Source: an uncultured Bacillaceae bacterium (GTDB lineage: Bacteria > Bacillota > Bacilli > Bacillales > Caldibacillaceae). Taken from it: a DNA stretch of 10,813 nucleotides. Below the pieces are notes generated by a model. The model saw only the letters and a program-made list of their open reading frames with translations, made no database searches and was not told the DNA's origin. The position numbers and the translations under genes were made by a program. The stretch spans positions 1-10,813 of the forward strand of contig CALKAK010000072.1 in assembly GCA_937983015.1 (NCBI GenBank), written 5' to 3'. Below, one piece after another: positions 4,454-10,813 of the stretch; positions within the stretch are counted from its first letter, which is position 1; each line of letters begins with the position of its first letter.

Positions 4454-6430
4454 GTGGCCAGTAATCAACCACTAAATTACAATGAAGATTCCATACAAAT
4501 TTTAGATGGCCTCGAAGCCGTTCGCAAAAGACCCGGGATGTATATTGGTACTACGGATTTGCGCGGTTTACACCATCTCGTCTATGAGATCGTCGACAAC
4601 TCCGTCGATGAAGTTTTGGCGGGTTTCGGTGATAGAATTATCGTGACGATCCATCAAGACAATAGCGTTACGGTGACGGACTTTGGTCGCGGTATTCCTA
4701 CGGGAATGCACAAAAACGGTAAACCGACGCCTGAGGTCATTTTTACCGTGCTGCATGCTGGTGGTAAGTTCGGTCAAGGCGGTTATAAAACCGCCGGTGG
4801 TTTGCATGGTGTAGGTGCGGCGGTTGTTAACGCTTTATCAGAGTTCTTAGAAGTTACGATTAAAAGAGACGGTTTTATTTATCGTCAACGGTTTGAAAAT
4901 GGCGGACGTCCGGTAACAACGCTGGAGAAGATCGGTAAAACACGCGAGACCGGAACAACCATCCATTTTAAACCAGATCCAAATATCTTTCCGGTTTGCG
5001 AATTTAATTATGAAATGATCTGCGAACGACTGCAAGAAGCGGCTTTTTTAATCAAGGGATTAAAAATCGAAGTCATTGATGAAAGACAACAACTCCATAA
5101 TGTATATGAGTACGAAAAGGGCATCGAAGCGTTTATTGAATATTTGAACGAAGGAAAAGATATCTTGCATCCGGTTGTGAGTTTTCATGGTGTCCAAAAC
5201 GATATTGAAGTGGATTTTGCTTTCCAGTTCAATGACGGCTACTCGGAAACATTTTTATCTTTTGTCAATAACGTGCGGACGAATGATGGTGGTACTCATG
5301 AAGCGGGGGCGAAAGCATCCTTTACACGGGTAGTCAATGAATACGCACGGAAAATGGGATTGTTAAAAGATAAAGAACCGAATCTTGAGGGGGCGGATAT
5401 TCGTGAAGGGATTGCCGCAATCGTTTCTGTACGGATTCCGGAACATTTGCTCCAATTTGAAGGTCAAACAAAAGGCAAATTGGGGACAGTTGAAGCACGT
5501 TCGGCAGTAGATTCAGTCATTTCCGAGCATTTAACGTACTTTTTACAAGAAAACCAAGAAATTAGCAATATGCTTGTGAAAAAAGCGATCAAGGCACGAC
5601 AAGCTCGAGAAGCTGCACGGAAAGCGCGTGAAGAAGCACGCTCCGGGAAAAAGCGCCGGAAAACGGAAATATTGCTCTCTGGAAAACTGACTCCAGCCCA
5701 ATCACGAAACCCGAAGAAAAATGAATTATTCCTCGTTGAAGGGGATTCAGCCGGGGGTTCTGCTAAACAAGGACGGGACCGCCGCTTCCAGGCAATCTTG
5801 CCTCTACGAGGAAAGGTCATCAATACAGAAAAAGCAAAACTGGAAGATATCATGAAAAACGAGGAGATCAATACGATCATTCATACCATCGGTGCCGGTG
5901 TTGGTAATGATTTTCAACTAGAAGATTGTAATTACGATAAGGTGATCATCATGACAGATGCGGACACGGACGGTGCCCATATTCAGGTCTTATTACTTAC
6001 ATTTTTCTATCGCTACATGCGCCCCTTGATCGAGGCTGGCAAAGTGTATATTGCTCTACCCCCTCTTTATAAGATCAGTAAGGGGAGCGGAAAAAAGGAA
6101 AAAATTGCCTATGCATGGACAGAAGAAGAATTGAAACAGATCACTAAAGAGTTCGGGAAAGGATATGTTATCCAGCGTTACAAAGGGTTGGGGGAAATGA
6201 ACCCTGAACAGCTTTGGGAGACGACGATGAATCCGGAAACCCGGACGCTAATCCGCATCCGTATTGACGACCATGCTCGCGCCGAACGGCGTGTTACCAC
6301 ATTAATGGGCGATAAAGTCGAGCCACGGCGTAAATGGATCGAAACCCATGTCGACTTTACGATGGAAGAAGGCGGCAGCCTGCTCGATAATGCCAGCATT
6401 TTGTCGGTTAGCAGGGAGGAACAAGATTGA
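4454..6430 (+). CDS. parE: DNA topoisomerase IV subunit B (ParE)
   Basis: A 658-residue ATPase subunit of topoisomerase IV, which decatenates daughter chromosomes. Domains in order: GHKL ATPase with E45-x-x-D-N-S-V-D-E, the D76-F-G-R-G-I-P-T-G loop and G115-G-L-H-G-V-G-A; a transducer domain to about 390; a basic linker near 375-400; then TOPRIM with E429-G-D-S-A-G-G, the metal-binding D502-A-D504-T-D506-G and the closing R-Y-K-G-L-G-E-M-N block. The length matches B. subtilis ParE (about 655). For the start, ATG 4448 lies only 1-3 nt from the GGAAGGGG site, while GTG 4454 is 6-7 nt away and yields an M-A N-terminus as in B. subtilis ParE. I therefore prefer GTG, with ATG as the alternative. 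The stop overlaps the parC start (TGATG). Pairing with parC rather than gyrA supports ParE over GyrB. Confidence 0.95.
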   Translation: MASNQPLNYNEDSIQILDGLEAVRKRPGMYIGTTDLRGLHHLVYEIVDNSVDEVLAGFGDRIIVTIHQDNSVTVTDFGRGIPTGMHKNGKPTPEVIFTVLHAGGKFGQGGYKTAGGLHGVGAAVVNALSEFLEVTIKRDGFIYRQRFENGGRPVTTLEKIGKTRETGTTIHFKPDPNIFPVCEFNYEMICERLQEAAFLIKGLKIEVIDERQQLHNVYEYEKGIEAFIEYLNEGKDILHPVVSFHGVQNDIEVDFAFQFNDGYSETFLSFVNNVRTNDGGTHEAGAKASFTRVVNEYARKMGLLKDKEPNLEGADIREGIAAIVSVRIPEHLLQFEGQTKGKLGTVEARSAVDSVISEHLTYFLQENQEISNMLVKKAIKARQAREAARKAREEARSGKKRRKTEILLSGKLTPAQSRNPKKNELFLVEGDSAGGSAKQGRDRRFQAILPLRGKVINTEKAKLEDIMKNEEINTIIHTIGAGVGNDFQLEDCNYDKVIIMTDADTDGAHIQVLLLTFFYRYMRPLIEAGKVYIALPPLYKISKGSGKKEKIAYAWTEEELKQITKEFGKGYVIQRYKGLGEMNPEQLWETTMNPETRTLIRIRIDDHARAERRVTTLMGDKVEPRRKWIETHVDFTMEEGGSLLDNASILSVSREEQD

Positions 6431-8898
6431 TGAGTATTCGTGAAAAACTACAAGAACTACCTTTAGAAGAAGTCATGGGTGACCGATTCGGTCGCTATAG
6501 TAAATACATTATCCAGGACCGCGCTTTACCTGATGCCCGGGATGGATTAAAACCGGTACAGAGAAGAATTTTATACGCGATGTATCGGGATGGTAATACG
6601 GCGGATAAACCGTTTCGGAAAGCGGCGAAAACCGTCGGTAATGTGATCGGGAACTATCATCCTCATGGAGACACATCTGTTTATGATGCGATGGTACGAC
6701 TTAGCCAGAACTGGAAAGTACGATATGAACTCATTGAGATGCACGGGAATAACGGAAGTATTGACGGTGACCCGCCAGCCGCGATGCGGTATACCGAAGC
6801 ACGTCTTTCCCGAATCGCCACCGAATTGTTGCGGGATATTGATAAACAGACGGTCGATTATGTACCGAACTTTGATGACTCTCTGGAGGAGCCATCCGTA
6901 TTACCGTCGCGCTTTCCCAATCTGCTCGTAAACGGATCGACCGGTATTTCCGCCGGTTATGCCACGGACATTCCACCACACAATCTCGGTGAAGTAATCG
7001 ATGGCGTCATTTACCGGATCCAGCATCCTGCTTCGACTGTGGATGATTTGATGCAGTTCATCAAAGCACCCGATTTCCCGACCGGCGGTATCATCCAGGG
7101 GAAAGAAGGCGTGCGTAAAGCGTATAAGACTGGGAAAGGAAAAATCATTGTTCGGGCAAAAGCAGAAATAGAAAAAATTCGTGGCGGCAGAGAGCAGATC
7201 GTGATTACGGAAATACCTTATGACGTAAATAAATCCCAACTCGTAAAAAAAATCGATGAAATCCGCCTCGAACGAAAAGTTGAAGGAATTTCGGAAGTCC
7301 GCGATGAAACGGATCGTACCGGGCTAAGGATCGTTGTAGAATTAAAAAAAGATGCGAACAGCACGAGTATTTTAAATTACTTGTATAAAAATACCGATTT
7401 ACAAATAAACTACAATTTCAATATGGTTGCCATCCATAACCGACATCCGAAATTAATGAGTCTGGCAGATTTATTAGATGCATACATCGAACATCAAAAA
7501 GACGTTGTTACACGCCGGACGAAATATGATTTGGCCAAAGCAAAAGAACGTCAACACATCGTGGAGGGCCTCATACGCGCATTATCCATTCTCGATGACA
7601 TCATCGCAACCATTCGTGCTTCGAAAGATAAACGGGATGCGAAAAATAATTTGATGACTAAGTTCGCATTTACCGAAGAACAAGCGGAAGCGATCGTTTC
7701 CTTGCAACTATACCGTTTAACGAACACGGATATCACGGAATTAAAGAAGGAAGCAGAAGAACTGGAGAAAAATATTGCTGAATGGAATCGAATTCTCGCA
7801 AGTGAAAAAGCTTTACAGCAAGTAATTATTAAAGAGTTACGAGAGCTTAAGAAAAAATATGCAGATGAACGGCGGACTGCTTTGGAAGAAGAAGTAGAAG
7901 AATTGAAGATTGATCTTGAGACTTTAATCCCTTCTGAAGAGGTTATCGTTACCGTAACAAAAGAAGGATACTTGAAACGGACGAGCCTCCGTTCCTATGG
8001 CGCATCAAATTGGGAAGATTTCGGTAAAAAAGATACGGATGAACTGATCGGTTGCTATGAAATGAATACGATGGATGTTCTGCTCCTGTTTACAAACAAA
8101 GGAAATTATTTTTACTGTCCGGTACATGAACTGCAAGATATTCGCTGGAAGGATCTTGGCCAGCATATCTCCGGCATTTACCCACTCGAACAGGATGAAA
8201 AAATCATCCAATCAATTCCCGTTACCGACTTTTCTGAAGAAAAATATTTATTGTTTATTACGAAATCGGGAATGGTTAAAAAATCAGAATTAGCTCTTTA
8301 CAAAGCACAACGTTATTTCCGGCCATTAATCGCCATCAAACTCAAGGAAGACGATGAAGTCGTCAATGTTCATTTAACGGATGGGACACAAGAAATTTTC
8401 CTTGCGACCTATCGCGGTTATGGTTTACGCTTTGCCGAAAATGAAGTAAAACCGATCGGTGTTCGCACCGCAGGAGTCATCGGTATCCGTTTGAAAGATG
8501 ATGATCAAGTTGTCTCTGGACAGGTCATTGCGGATGAAGAGAAAGAAGATGTCGTTTTAACAACGCAGCGCGGGGCAATCAAACGGATGAGCTTACAAGA
8601 ATTTGAAACGCAAAGCAGGGCGACAAAGGGGGTCCGGATCCTTCGCGAATTAAAAGCGAACCCCCACCGGGTTAGTGGAATGGTGATCGCCAAAATGAAT
8701 GAACATGTAAAGCTGATCACGGAAAACGGTAATTCAGTAACTCTTGCGGTTAATGATATCCGCTTAACGGACCGCTATTCTAACGGATCTTTTATAATCG
8801 ATGAAAAAGAATTCGGTGAAACTCGTGAATTATGTGTTATAATTGACGAACCACAGAAATTGAAGGAAGTAGAAACAACTCAAACAAATAATTCGTGA
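6430..8898 (+). CDS. parC: DNA topoisomerase IV subunit A (ParC)
   Basis: An 822-residue DNA-cleaving subunit of topoisomerase IV. The N-terminal winged-helix/tower region carries R-A-L-P-D-A-R-D-G-L-K-P-V-Q-R-R (31-46) and the catalytic Tyr121 in A-A-M-R-Y-T-E-A-R. A long helical coiled-coil gate follows at roughly 355-490, then the C-terminal beta-pinwheel DNA-wrapping repeats from about 500. No GyrA-box (Q-R-R-G-G-K-G) is evident, in keeping with ParC. The length is close to B. subtilis ParC (about 806). The quinolone-determining segment reads G80-D-T82-S-V-Y-D86, so the usual Ser/Glu pair is Thr/Asp. The start is ATG 6430, overlapping the parE TGA by one base, with GGGAGGA 9 nt upstream; the in-frame TTG 6427 is a less likely start. 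It is translationally coupled to parE. Confidence 0.96.
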   Translation: MSIREKLQELPLEEVMGDRFGRYSKYIIQDRALPDARDGLKPVQRRILYAMYRDGNTADKPFRKAAKTVGNVIGNYHPHGDTSVYDAMVRLSQNWKVRYELIEMHGNNGSIDGDPPAAMRYTEARLSRIATELLRDIDKQTVDYVPNFDDSLEEPSVLPSRFPNLLVNGSTGISAGYATDIPPHNLGEVIDGVIYRIQHPASTVDDLMQFIKAPDFPTGGIIQGKEGVRKAYKTGKGKIIVRAKAEIEKIRGGREQIVITEIPYDVNKSQLVKKIDEIRLERKVEGISEVRDETDRTGLRIVVELKKDANSTSILNYLYKNTDLQINYNFNMVAIHNRHPKLMSLADLLDAYIEHQKDVVTRRTKYDLAKAKERQHIVEGLIRALSILDDIIATIRASKDKRDAKNNLMTKFAFTEEQAEAIVSLQLYRLTNTDITELKKEAEELEKNIAEWNRILASEKALQQVIIKELRELKKKYADERRTALEEEVEELKIDLETLIPSEEVIVTVTKEGYLKRTSLRSYGASNWEDFGKKDTDELIGCYEMNTMDVLLLFTNKGNYFYCPVHELQDIRWKDLGQHISGIYPLEQDEKIIQSIPVTDFSEEKYLLFITKSGMVKKSELALYKAQRYFRPLIAIKLKEDDEVVNVHLTDGTQEIFLATYRGYGLRFAENEVKPIGVRTAGVIGIRLKDDDQVVSGQVIADEEKEDVVLTTQRGAIKRMSLQEFETQSRATKGVRILRELKANPHRVSGMVIAKMNEHVKLITENGNSVTLAVNDIRLTDRYSNGSFIIDEKEFGETRELCVIIDEPQKLKEVETTQTNNS

Positions 8899-8922
8899 TT
8901 AATAGCGATTATCCTCGAAATG

Positions 8923-8949
8923 AGAACTCTCTCCGGAGAGTTCTTTTTT
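8923..8949 (+). terminator. Rho-independent terminator of the parEC operon
   Basis: AGAACTCTC (8923-8931) pairs perfectly with GAGAGTTCT (8936-8944) around a TCCG tetraloop and is followed by T6. It lies 24 nt past the parC stop. Confidence 0.92.
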
Positions 8950-9004
8950 CTTTGCAATTTCACAATTTGTTCATAGATCCGCCACATTTTTTTATTAAAT
9001 ATTA

Positions 9005-9033
9005 TTGACTATTGGGTAAATACATGTTATATT
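9005..9033 (+). promoter_or_regulatory. Upstream SigA promoter of the carD-like gene (P1)
   Basis: TTGACT (9005-9010) and TATATT (9028-9033) are separated by exactly 17 bp. The predicted start near 9040 gives a leader of about 60 nt. Confidence 0.6.
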
Positions 9034-9039
9034 AATATA

Positions 9040-9068
9040 TTTTCATTTTATAAAAATTGTGGTATAAT
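9040..9068 (+). promoter_or_regulatory. Proximal extended -10 promoter of the carD-like gene (P2)
   Basis: A perfect extended -10, TGGTATAAT (TATAAT at 9063-9068), lies 17 bp from a partial -35, TTTTCA (9040-9045). The predicted start near 9075 falls on the in-frame ATG pair at 9075-9080, leaving about 24 nt before TTG 9099. This argues that the protein starts downstream at the TTG. Confidence 0.6.
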
Positions 9069-9098
9069 GTATTTATGATGAAAAAGGATGTGGTAACA

Positions 9099-9566
9099 TT
9101 GTTTAAAATCGGCGATAAAGTTTTCTATCCGAACCATGGCGCGGGAATTATCAAGAATATTGAAGAAAAAGAAGTTTTAGGGGAAATGCAAGAATATTAC
9201 ATTATTTCCATCCCCAATATGAACATGAACATCATGGTCCCGGTGAGAAATGCTAAGAAAGTCGGTTTACGTCCTGTAGCCGACCGGCAAACATTACGAA
9301 AAATTTTAAAAGAAGCATGTGAAAATGACGATTGTTTGGATTTACCCTGGAAAGAACGGTATAAAATTAACATGGAAAAATTGAAAACAGGGGAATTAAA
9401 AGAAACGGTTGAAGCGTACTACGATCTACTGCTTAGAAGTAAAGAAAAAACATTGAATACGAGTGAAAAACAACTGTTGAACAAAGCACAGAAATATTTA
9501 ATCAGTGAAATTTGTATTGTTGAAGGTGTATCGGAGAGTGAAGCGGAAAAACTACTGGCGGTTTAA
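9099..9566 (+). CDS. CarD family RNA polymerase-binding transcription regulator (YdeB-like)
   Basis: A 155-residue cytoplasmic protein. Residues 1-60 form the Tudor-like CarD/TRCF RNA polymerase interaction domain, starting F-K-I-G-D-K-V-F-Y-P-N-H-G-A-G-I-I and running to the M-V-P-V-R-N and L-R-P-V strands. Residues 65-155 are helical, with the W-K-E-R-Y-K-x-N-M-E-K-L-K-T-G signature. CarD proteins of mycobacteria bind the RNA polymerase beta subunit and stabilise the open complex at weak promoters; the role of the Bacillus YdeB-type protein is less defined. I chose TTG 9099 because AAGGATG ends 8 nt upstream and the N-terminus then matches the usual M-F-x-I-G-D start. The ATGs at 9075 and 9078 have no ribosome binding site. 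No terminator is evident after the gene, so read-through into the staygreen-like gene is possible. Confidence 0.9.
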   Translation: MFKIGDKVFYPNHGAGIIKNIEEKEVLGEMQEYYIISIPNMNMNIMVPVRNAKKVGLRPVADRQTLRKILKEACENDDCLDLPWKERYKINMEKLKTGELKETVEAYYDLLLRSKEKTLNTSEKQLLNKAQKYLISEICIVEGVSESEAEKLLAV

Positions 9567-9658
9567 CATAAACATGGAAGTTCAATCAAGTTTTAGCACT
9601 GGCCTTCCACCTTTCACGGTTGCGTAGATGTCACATACTTTAGGCGATTAACATAAAC
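9563..9658 (+). repeat. 11-bp direct repeat flanking the carD-staygreen intergenic region
   Basis: TTAACATAAAC occurs at 9563-9573, including the carD-like stop codon, and at 9648-9658, 85 bp apart. The second copy lies 40 bp before the staygreen-like start. In AT-rich DNA this may be chance. Confidence 0.35.
9616..9642 (+). promoter_or_regulatory. Candidate SigK-type promoter before the staygreen-like gene
   Basis: CATACTTTA (9634-9642) fits the SigK -10 pattern CATANNNTA, and an AC pair (9616-9617) stands 16 bp upstream as in the SigK -35. This would give late mother-cell expression with a leader of about 50 nt. The motif is short, and no SigA promoter was found nearby. Confidence 0.35.
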
Positions 9659-9697
9659 TATCATAGCAGCATTTTGCACGTGAAAGGGGATCGTGTC

Positions 9698-10186
9698 ATG
9701 TATCATCCCGATGCTTCGAAAAATATTTCTGTCTCCATAGTACCGCCGGCAACAAAATATCGTCCGCTAGACAATCGTCAATATTACTTACATTATGTCG
9801 AAGGCACTCAGGAATATCATTTATTGATTACAGGAAGTGGAGAGTACGAAGTTCAGCAAAATGGGACAGTTTTGCTTCGTGGGGAATGGCGGTACTGTAT
9901 GGGCCAGTATATTCTTGTTTTGACCGTGAATCTTAATAACTTGAGCCTAGGGCACCATTCAACGAATCCTGTTGCACATAATGATTTTTTGAAAAAGCAT
10001 TTAGAAAACTTGATTCAGGTTGTCGTACAAGGTGATGCTGCATTTTATAAATATTTCCCGTGGTTACTGGATACGAAAATCAATTTACAAATGGACCAAA
10101 ACGAATCTCTACGTAAAGAGTTTATTTATACAGGTCGACCTCGTAATTATATGCAAAAACAGAATGAAATGATTACCATTTCTTAA
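9698..10186 (+). CDS. Staygreen (SGR) family protein, divergent
   Basis: A 162-residue soluble protein with the ends of the staygreen domain clearly visible. It has P16-P-A-T-K-Y-R-P-L at the start, G69-Q-Y-I-L in the middle, and G112-D-A-A-F-Y, P121-W-L-L-D and Y144-T-G-R-P-R-N-Y at the close. Plant staygreen proteins remove magnesium from chlorophyll a, and some bacterial relatives share that activity in vitro. The natural substrate in non-photosynthetic Firmicutes is unknown. Two things are odd. The segment that usually reads T-H-S-D is H32-Y-V-E35 here, so the His and Asp I believe to be catalytic are replaced. The region 72-95 does not resemble the usual central strand. The protein may therefore bind rather than dechelate a tetrapyrrole, or do something else. 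The start is ATG 9698 with AAAGGGGA 7 nt upstream; TTG 9674 has no such site. A terminator overlaps the stop. Confidence 0.78.
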   Translation: MYHPDASKNISVSIVPPATKYRPLDNRQYYLHYVEGTQEYHLLITGSGEYEVQQNGTVLLRGEWRYCMGQYILVLTVNLNNLSLGHHSTNPVAHNDFLKKHLENLIQVVVQGDAAFYKYFPWLLDTKINLQMDQNESLRKEFIYTGRPRNYMQKQNEMITIS

Positions 10187-10220
10187 TTCTTTAACGATCC
10201 GTTTAAAGAATTATTTTTTT
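10184..10220 (+). terminator. Rho-independent terminator overlapping the staygreen-like stop codon
   Basis: TAATTCTTTAA (10184-10194), which begins with the TAA stop, pairs exactly with TTAAAGAATTA (10203-10213) around an 8-nt loop and leads into a T-rich run to 10220. The stem is AT-rich, so termination may be partial. Confidence 0.7.
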
Positions 10221-10374
10221 AAAAGTATAAGGCAACGCAAAAAGAGGCATGCGGGGATTTTTTTATAAACGATAATAATGTTATGTAAACTAAAATGGTT
10301 TCCAATTTATTCCCTTTATTTTGGTTAGATTACAATAGAAATGCGGAATCGTTGTTTTAATCAATTTCATAAAC
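10221..10374. other. Non-coding stretch with no gene seen
   Basis: An AT-rich spacer without a convincing ORF on either strand. It contains a second T7 tract (10260-10266 area) after a GC-rich patch with a weak CGCA/TGCG pairing, and one copy of the TTATGTAAACTA element. No tRNA or known riboswitch is recognisable. Confidence 0.5.
10272..10292 (+). repeat. Repeated element, copy 1 (TTATGTAAACTA)
   Basis: The 12-mer TTATGTAAACTA (10281-10292), preceded by ATAATAATG, recurs at 10752-10773 with the same AT-rich prefix and one length difference, about 20 similar bases in all. Both copies lie upstream of a transcription unit, which suggests a shared operator. Confidence 0.5.
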
Positions 10375-10403
10375 TTTAGATTAAATGAAAAACGTGGTAT
10401 ATA
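10375..10403 (+). promoter_or_regulatory. Possible promoter of the small ORF
   Basis: TTTAGA (10375-10380) and TATATA (10398-10403) are 17 bp apart, with a TGG in the extended -10 position. Transcription would begin near 10410, about 37 nt before the ORF. Confidence 0.4.
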
Positions 10404-10446
10404 GGCGAAAATAAGCAATTTATTAGAACCGGTTGAACAAACAGTG

Positions 10447-10653
10447 ATGACTGAGGATTATGTGCGAATTGTGCGCAAATTGATGGCTGAAGGATTTACC
10501 CGTGAGGCATTGACAAATGAATTAGCTAAACGATTAAGCGCATCCGATCAATTGATTCTTGAACGAATCGCTGAATTTATGTACGATCTGGAGAATGAAA
10601 TGATTTTTGGTGAAGAATTAAATGGATTAGAAATATTTTTAGATGAAAAATGA
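10447..10653 (+). CDS. Small hypothetical protein, function unknown
   Basis: A 68-residue acidic, mostly helical ORF that I do not recognise. The sequence alternates charged and aliphatic residues (V-R-I-V-R-K-L-M-A-E-G-F, then L-A-K-R-L-S-A-S-D-Q-L-I-L-E-R-I-A-E) and ends D-E-K. It has no membrane segment, signal peptide or metal motif, and looks like a small two- or three-helix cytoplasmic protein. The start is uncertain: ATG 10447 and GTG 10444 both lack a Shine-Dalgarno. The frame stays open upstream to a TAG at 10402, and the extra codons look protein-like (N-L-L-E-P-V-E-Q), but they contain no ATG, GTG or TTG start. The gene is supported by a possible promoter at 10375-10403 and a clear terminator 34 nt downstream. 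It stands alone. Confidence 0.65.
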   Translation: MTEDYVRIVRKLMAEGFTREALTNELAKRLSASDQLILERIAEFMYDLENEMIFGEELNGLEIFLDEK

Positions 10654-10686
10654 GCGGATAAAATTTTCATACAAAAATTTTCTTTT

Positions 10687-10732
10687 CTGTCTCAATCACG
10701 AAGTATTCTTGATATAATGAGACAGTTTTTTT
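10687..10732 (+). terminator. Rho-independent terminator after the small ORF
   Basis: CTGTCTCA (10687-10694) pairs with TGAGACAG (10718-10725) and is followed by T7. An inner ATCA/TGAT pairing stabilises the long loop. Confidence 0.75.
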
Positions 10733-10740
10733 CATTTCAT

Positions 10741-10774
<34 letters not shown>

Positions 10775-10792
10775 ATAATTTCTGCACAAATG

Positions 10793-10808
10793 GAGGGTTT
10801 CTTCCCTC
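10793..10808 (+). other. Small hairpin at the window end, possible leader
   Basis: GAGGG (10793-10797) and CCCTC (10804-10808) can pair around a 6-nt loop. The arm TGGAGGG resembles a ribosome binding site, so this could be the start region or leader of a gene beyond the window. It is too truncated to classify. Confidence 0.3.
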
Positions 10809-10813
10809 AAGTG

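Noticed and set aside
5464..5880. Antisense open frame within parE
   Set aside because: Composition is Ser/Arg/Phe-rich as expected for the reverse of a coding region; no SD or domain. The same reasoning applies to the antisense frames in parC.
9575..9610. TGGAAG/CTTCCA pairing after the carD-like gene as a terminator
   Set aside because: Very long loop and no T tract follows.
9574..9627. 17-codon ORF between the TTAACATAAAC repeats
   Set aside because: No Shine-Dalgarno, no arrest-like motif and no hairpin before the next start. Looks like chance.
10710..10718. Extended -10 TGATATAAT inside the terminator after the small ORF
   Set aside because: No -35 and buried in the terminator stem-loop; could be real but cannot be told from AT-rich chance.

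Overview
This window comes from a low-GC, Gram-positive, endospore-forming bacterium of the Bacillaceae. The evidence is a SpoIIP-type sporulation hydrolase, Bacillus-like SigA promoters (TTGACA/TATAAT with 17-18 bp spacers), strong AAGGAGG-type ribosome binding sites, and the gene order plsY / CoA-binding protein / parE / parC, which matches B. subtilis yneS-yneT-parE-parC. The species cannot be named from the sequence. No tRNA, rRNA, CRISPR array or mobile element was seen.

Layout. 1-234: 3' end of a YtkA/FixH-like secreted-domain gene (+). 371-409: terminator. 427-1616 (-): a two-gene unit made of a small membrane leader ORF and a YidC-family insertase, overlapping by 4 nt and driven by a near-consensus promoter at 1664-1692. 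1776-2876 (+): SpoIIP-family protein, ending at a bidirectional terminator shared with plsY (2920-3534, -). 3776-4195 (+): CoA-binding protein. 4454-8898 (+): parE-parC operon with a SigA promoter whose spacer holds a LexA/DinR-type SOS box. 9099-9566 (+): CarD-like RNA polymerase-binding protein with two promoter candidates. 9698-10186 (+): divergent staygreen-family protein. 10447-10653 (+): unrecognised small ORF followed by a terminator. The last 80 bases look like the leader of a gene beyond the window.

Most interesting system: the leader ORF upstream of the YidC paralogue (1293-1616) has the architecture of the B. subtilis MifM arrest-peptide sensor. It has an N-terminal membrane segment, a C-terminal Trp/Lys/Arg stretch followed by an acidic Asp/Pro run (E84-P89), and, directly after that run, a codon triplet region (F91-L92-R93) whose mRNA is perfectly complementary over 7 nt to the yidC Shine-Dalgarno. 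A ribosome stalled on the acidic run would cover the anti-SD strand and free yidC2 for translation. The sequence is quite unlike B. subtilis MifM, so this would be a divergent or independently evolved insertase-activity sensor.

How the genes work together: YidC2 and its leader handle membrane protein insertion and its feedback control. PlsY starts phospholipid synthesis. ParE/ParC form topoisomerase IV for chromosome decatenation, apparently linked to the SOS response. The CarD-like protein tunes transcription initiation. SpoIIP remodels septal peptidoglycan during engulfment. The staygreen-like protein and the small ORF have no assignable role here.
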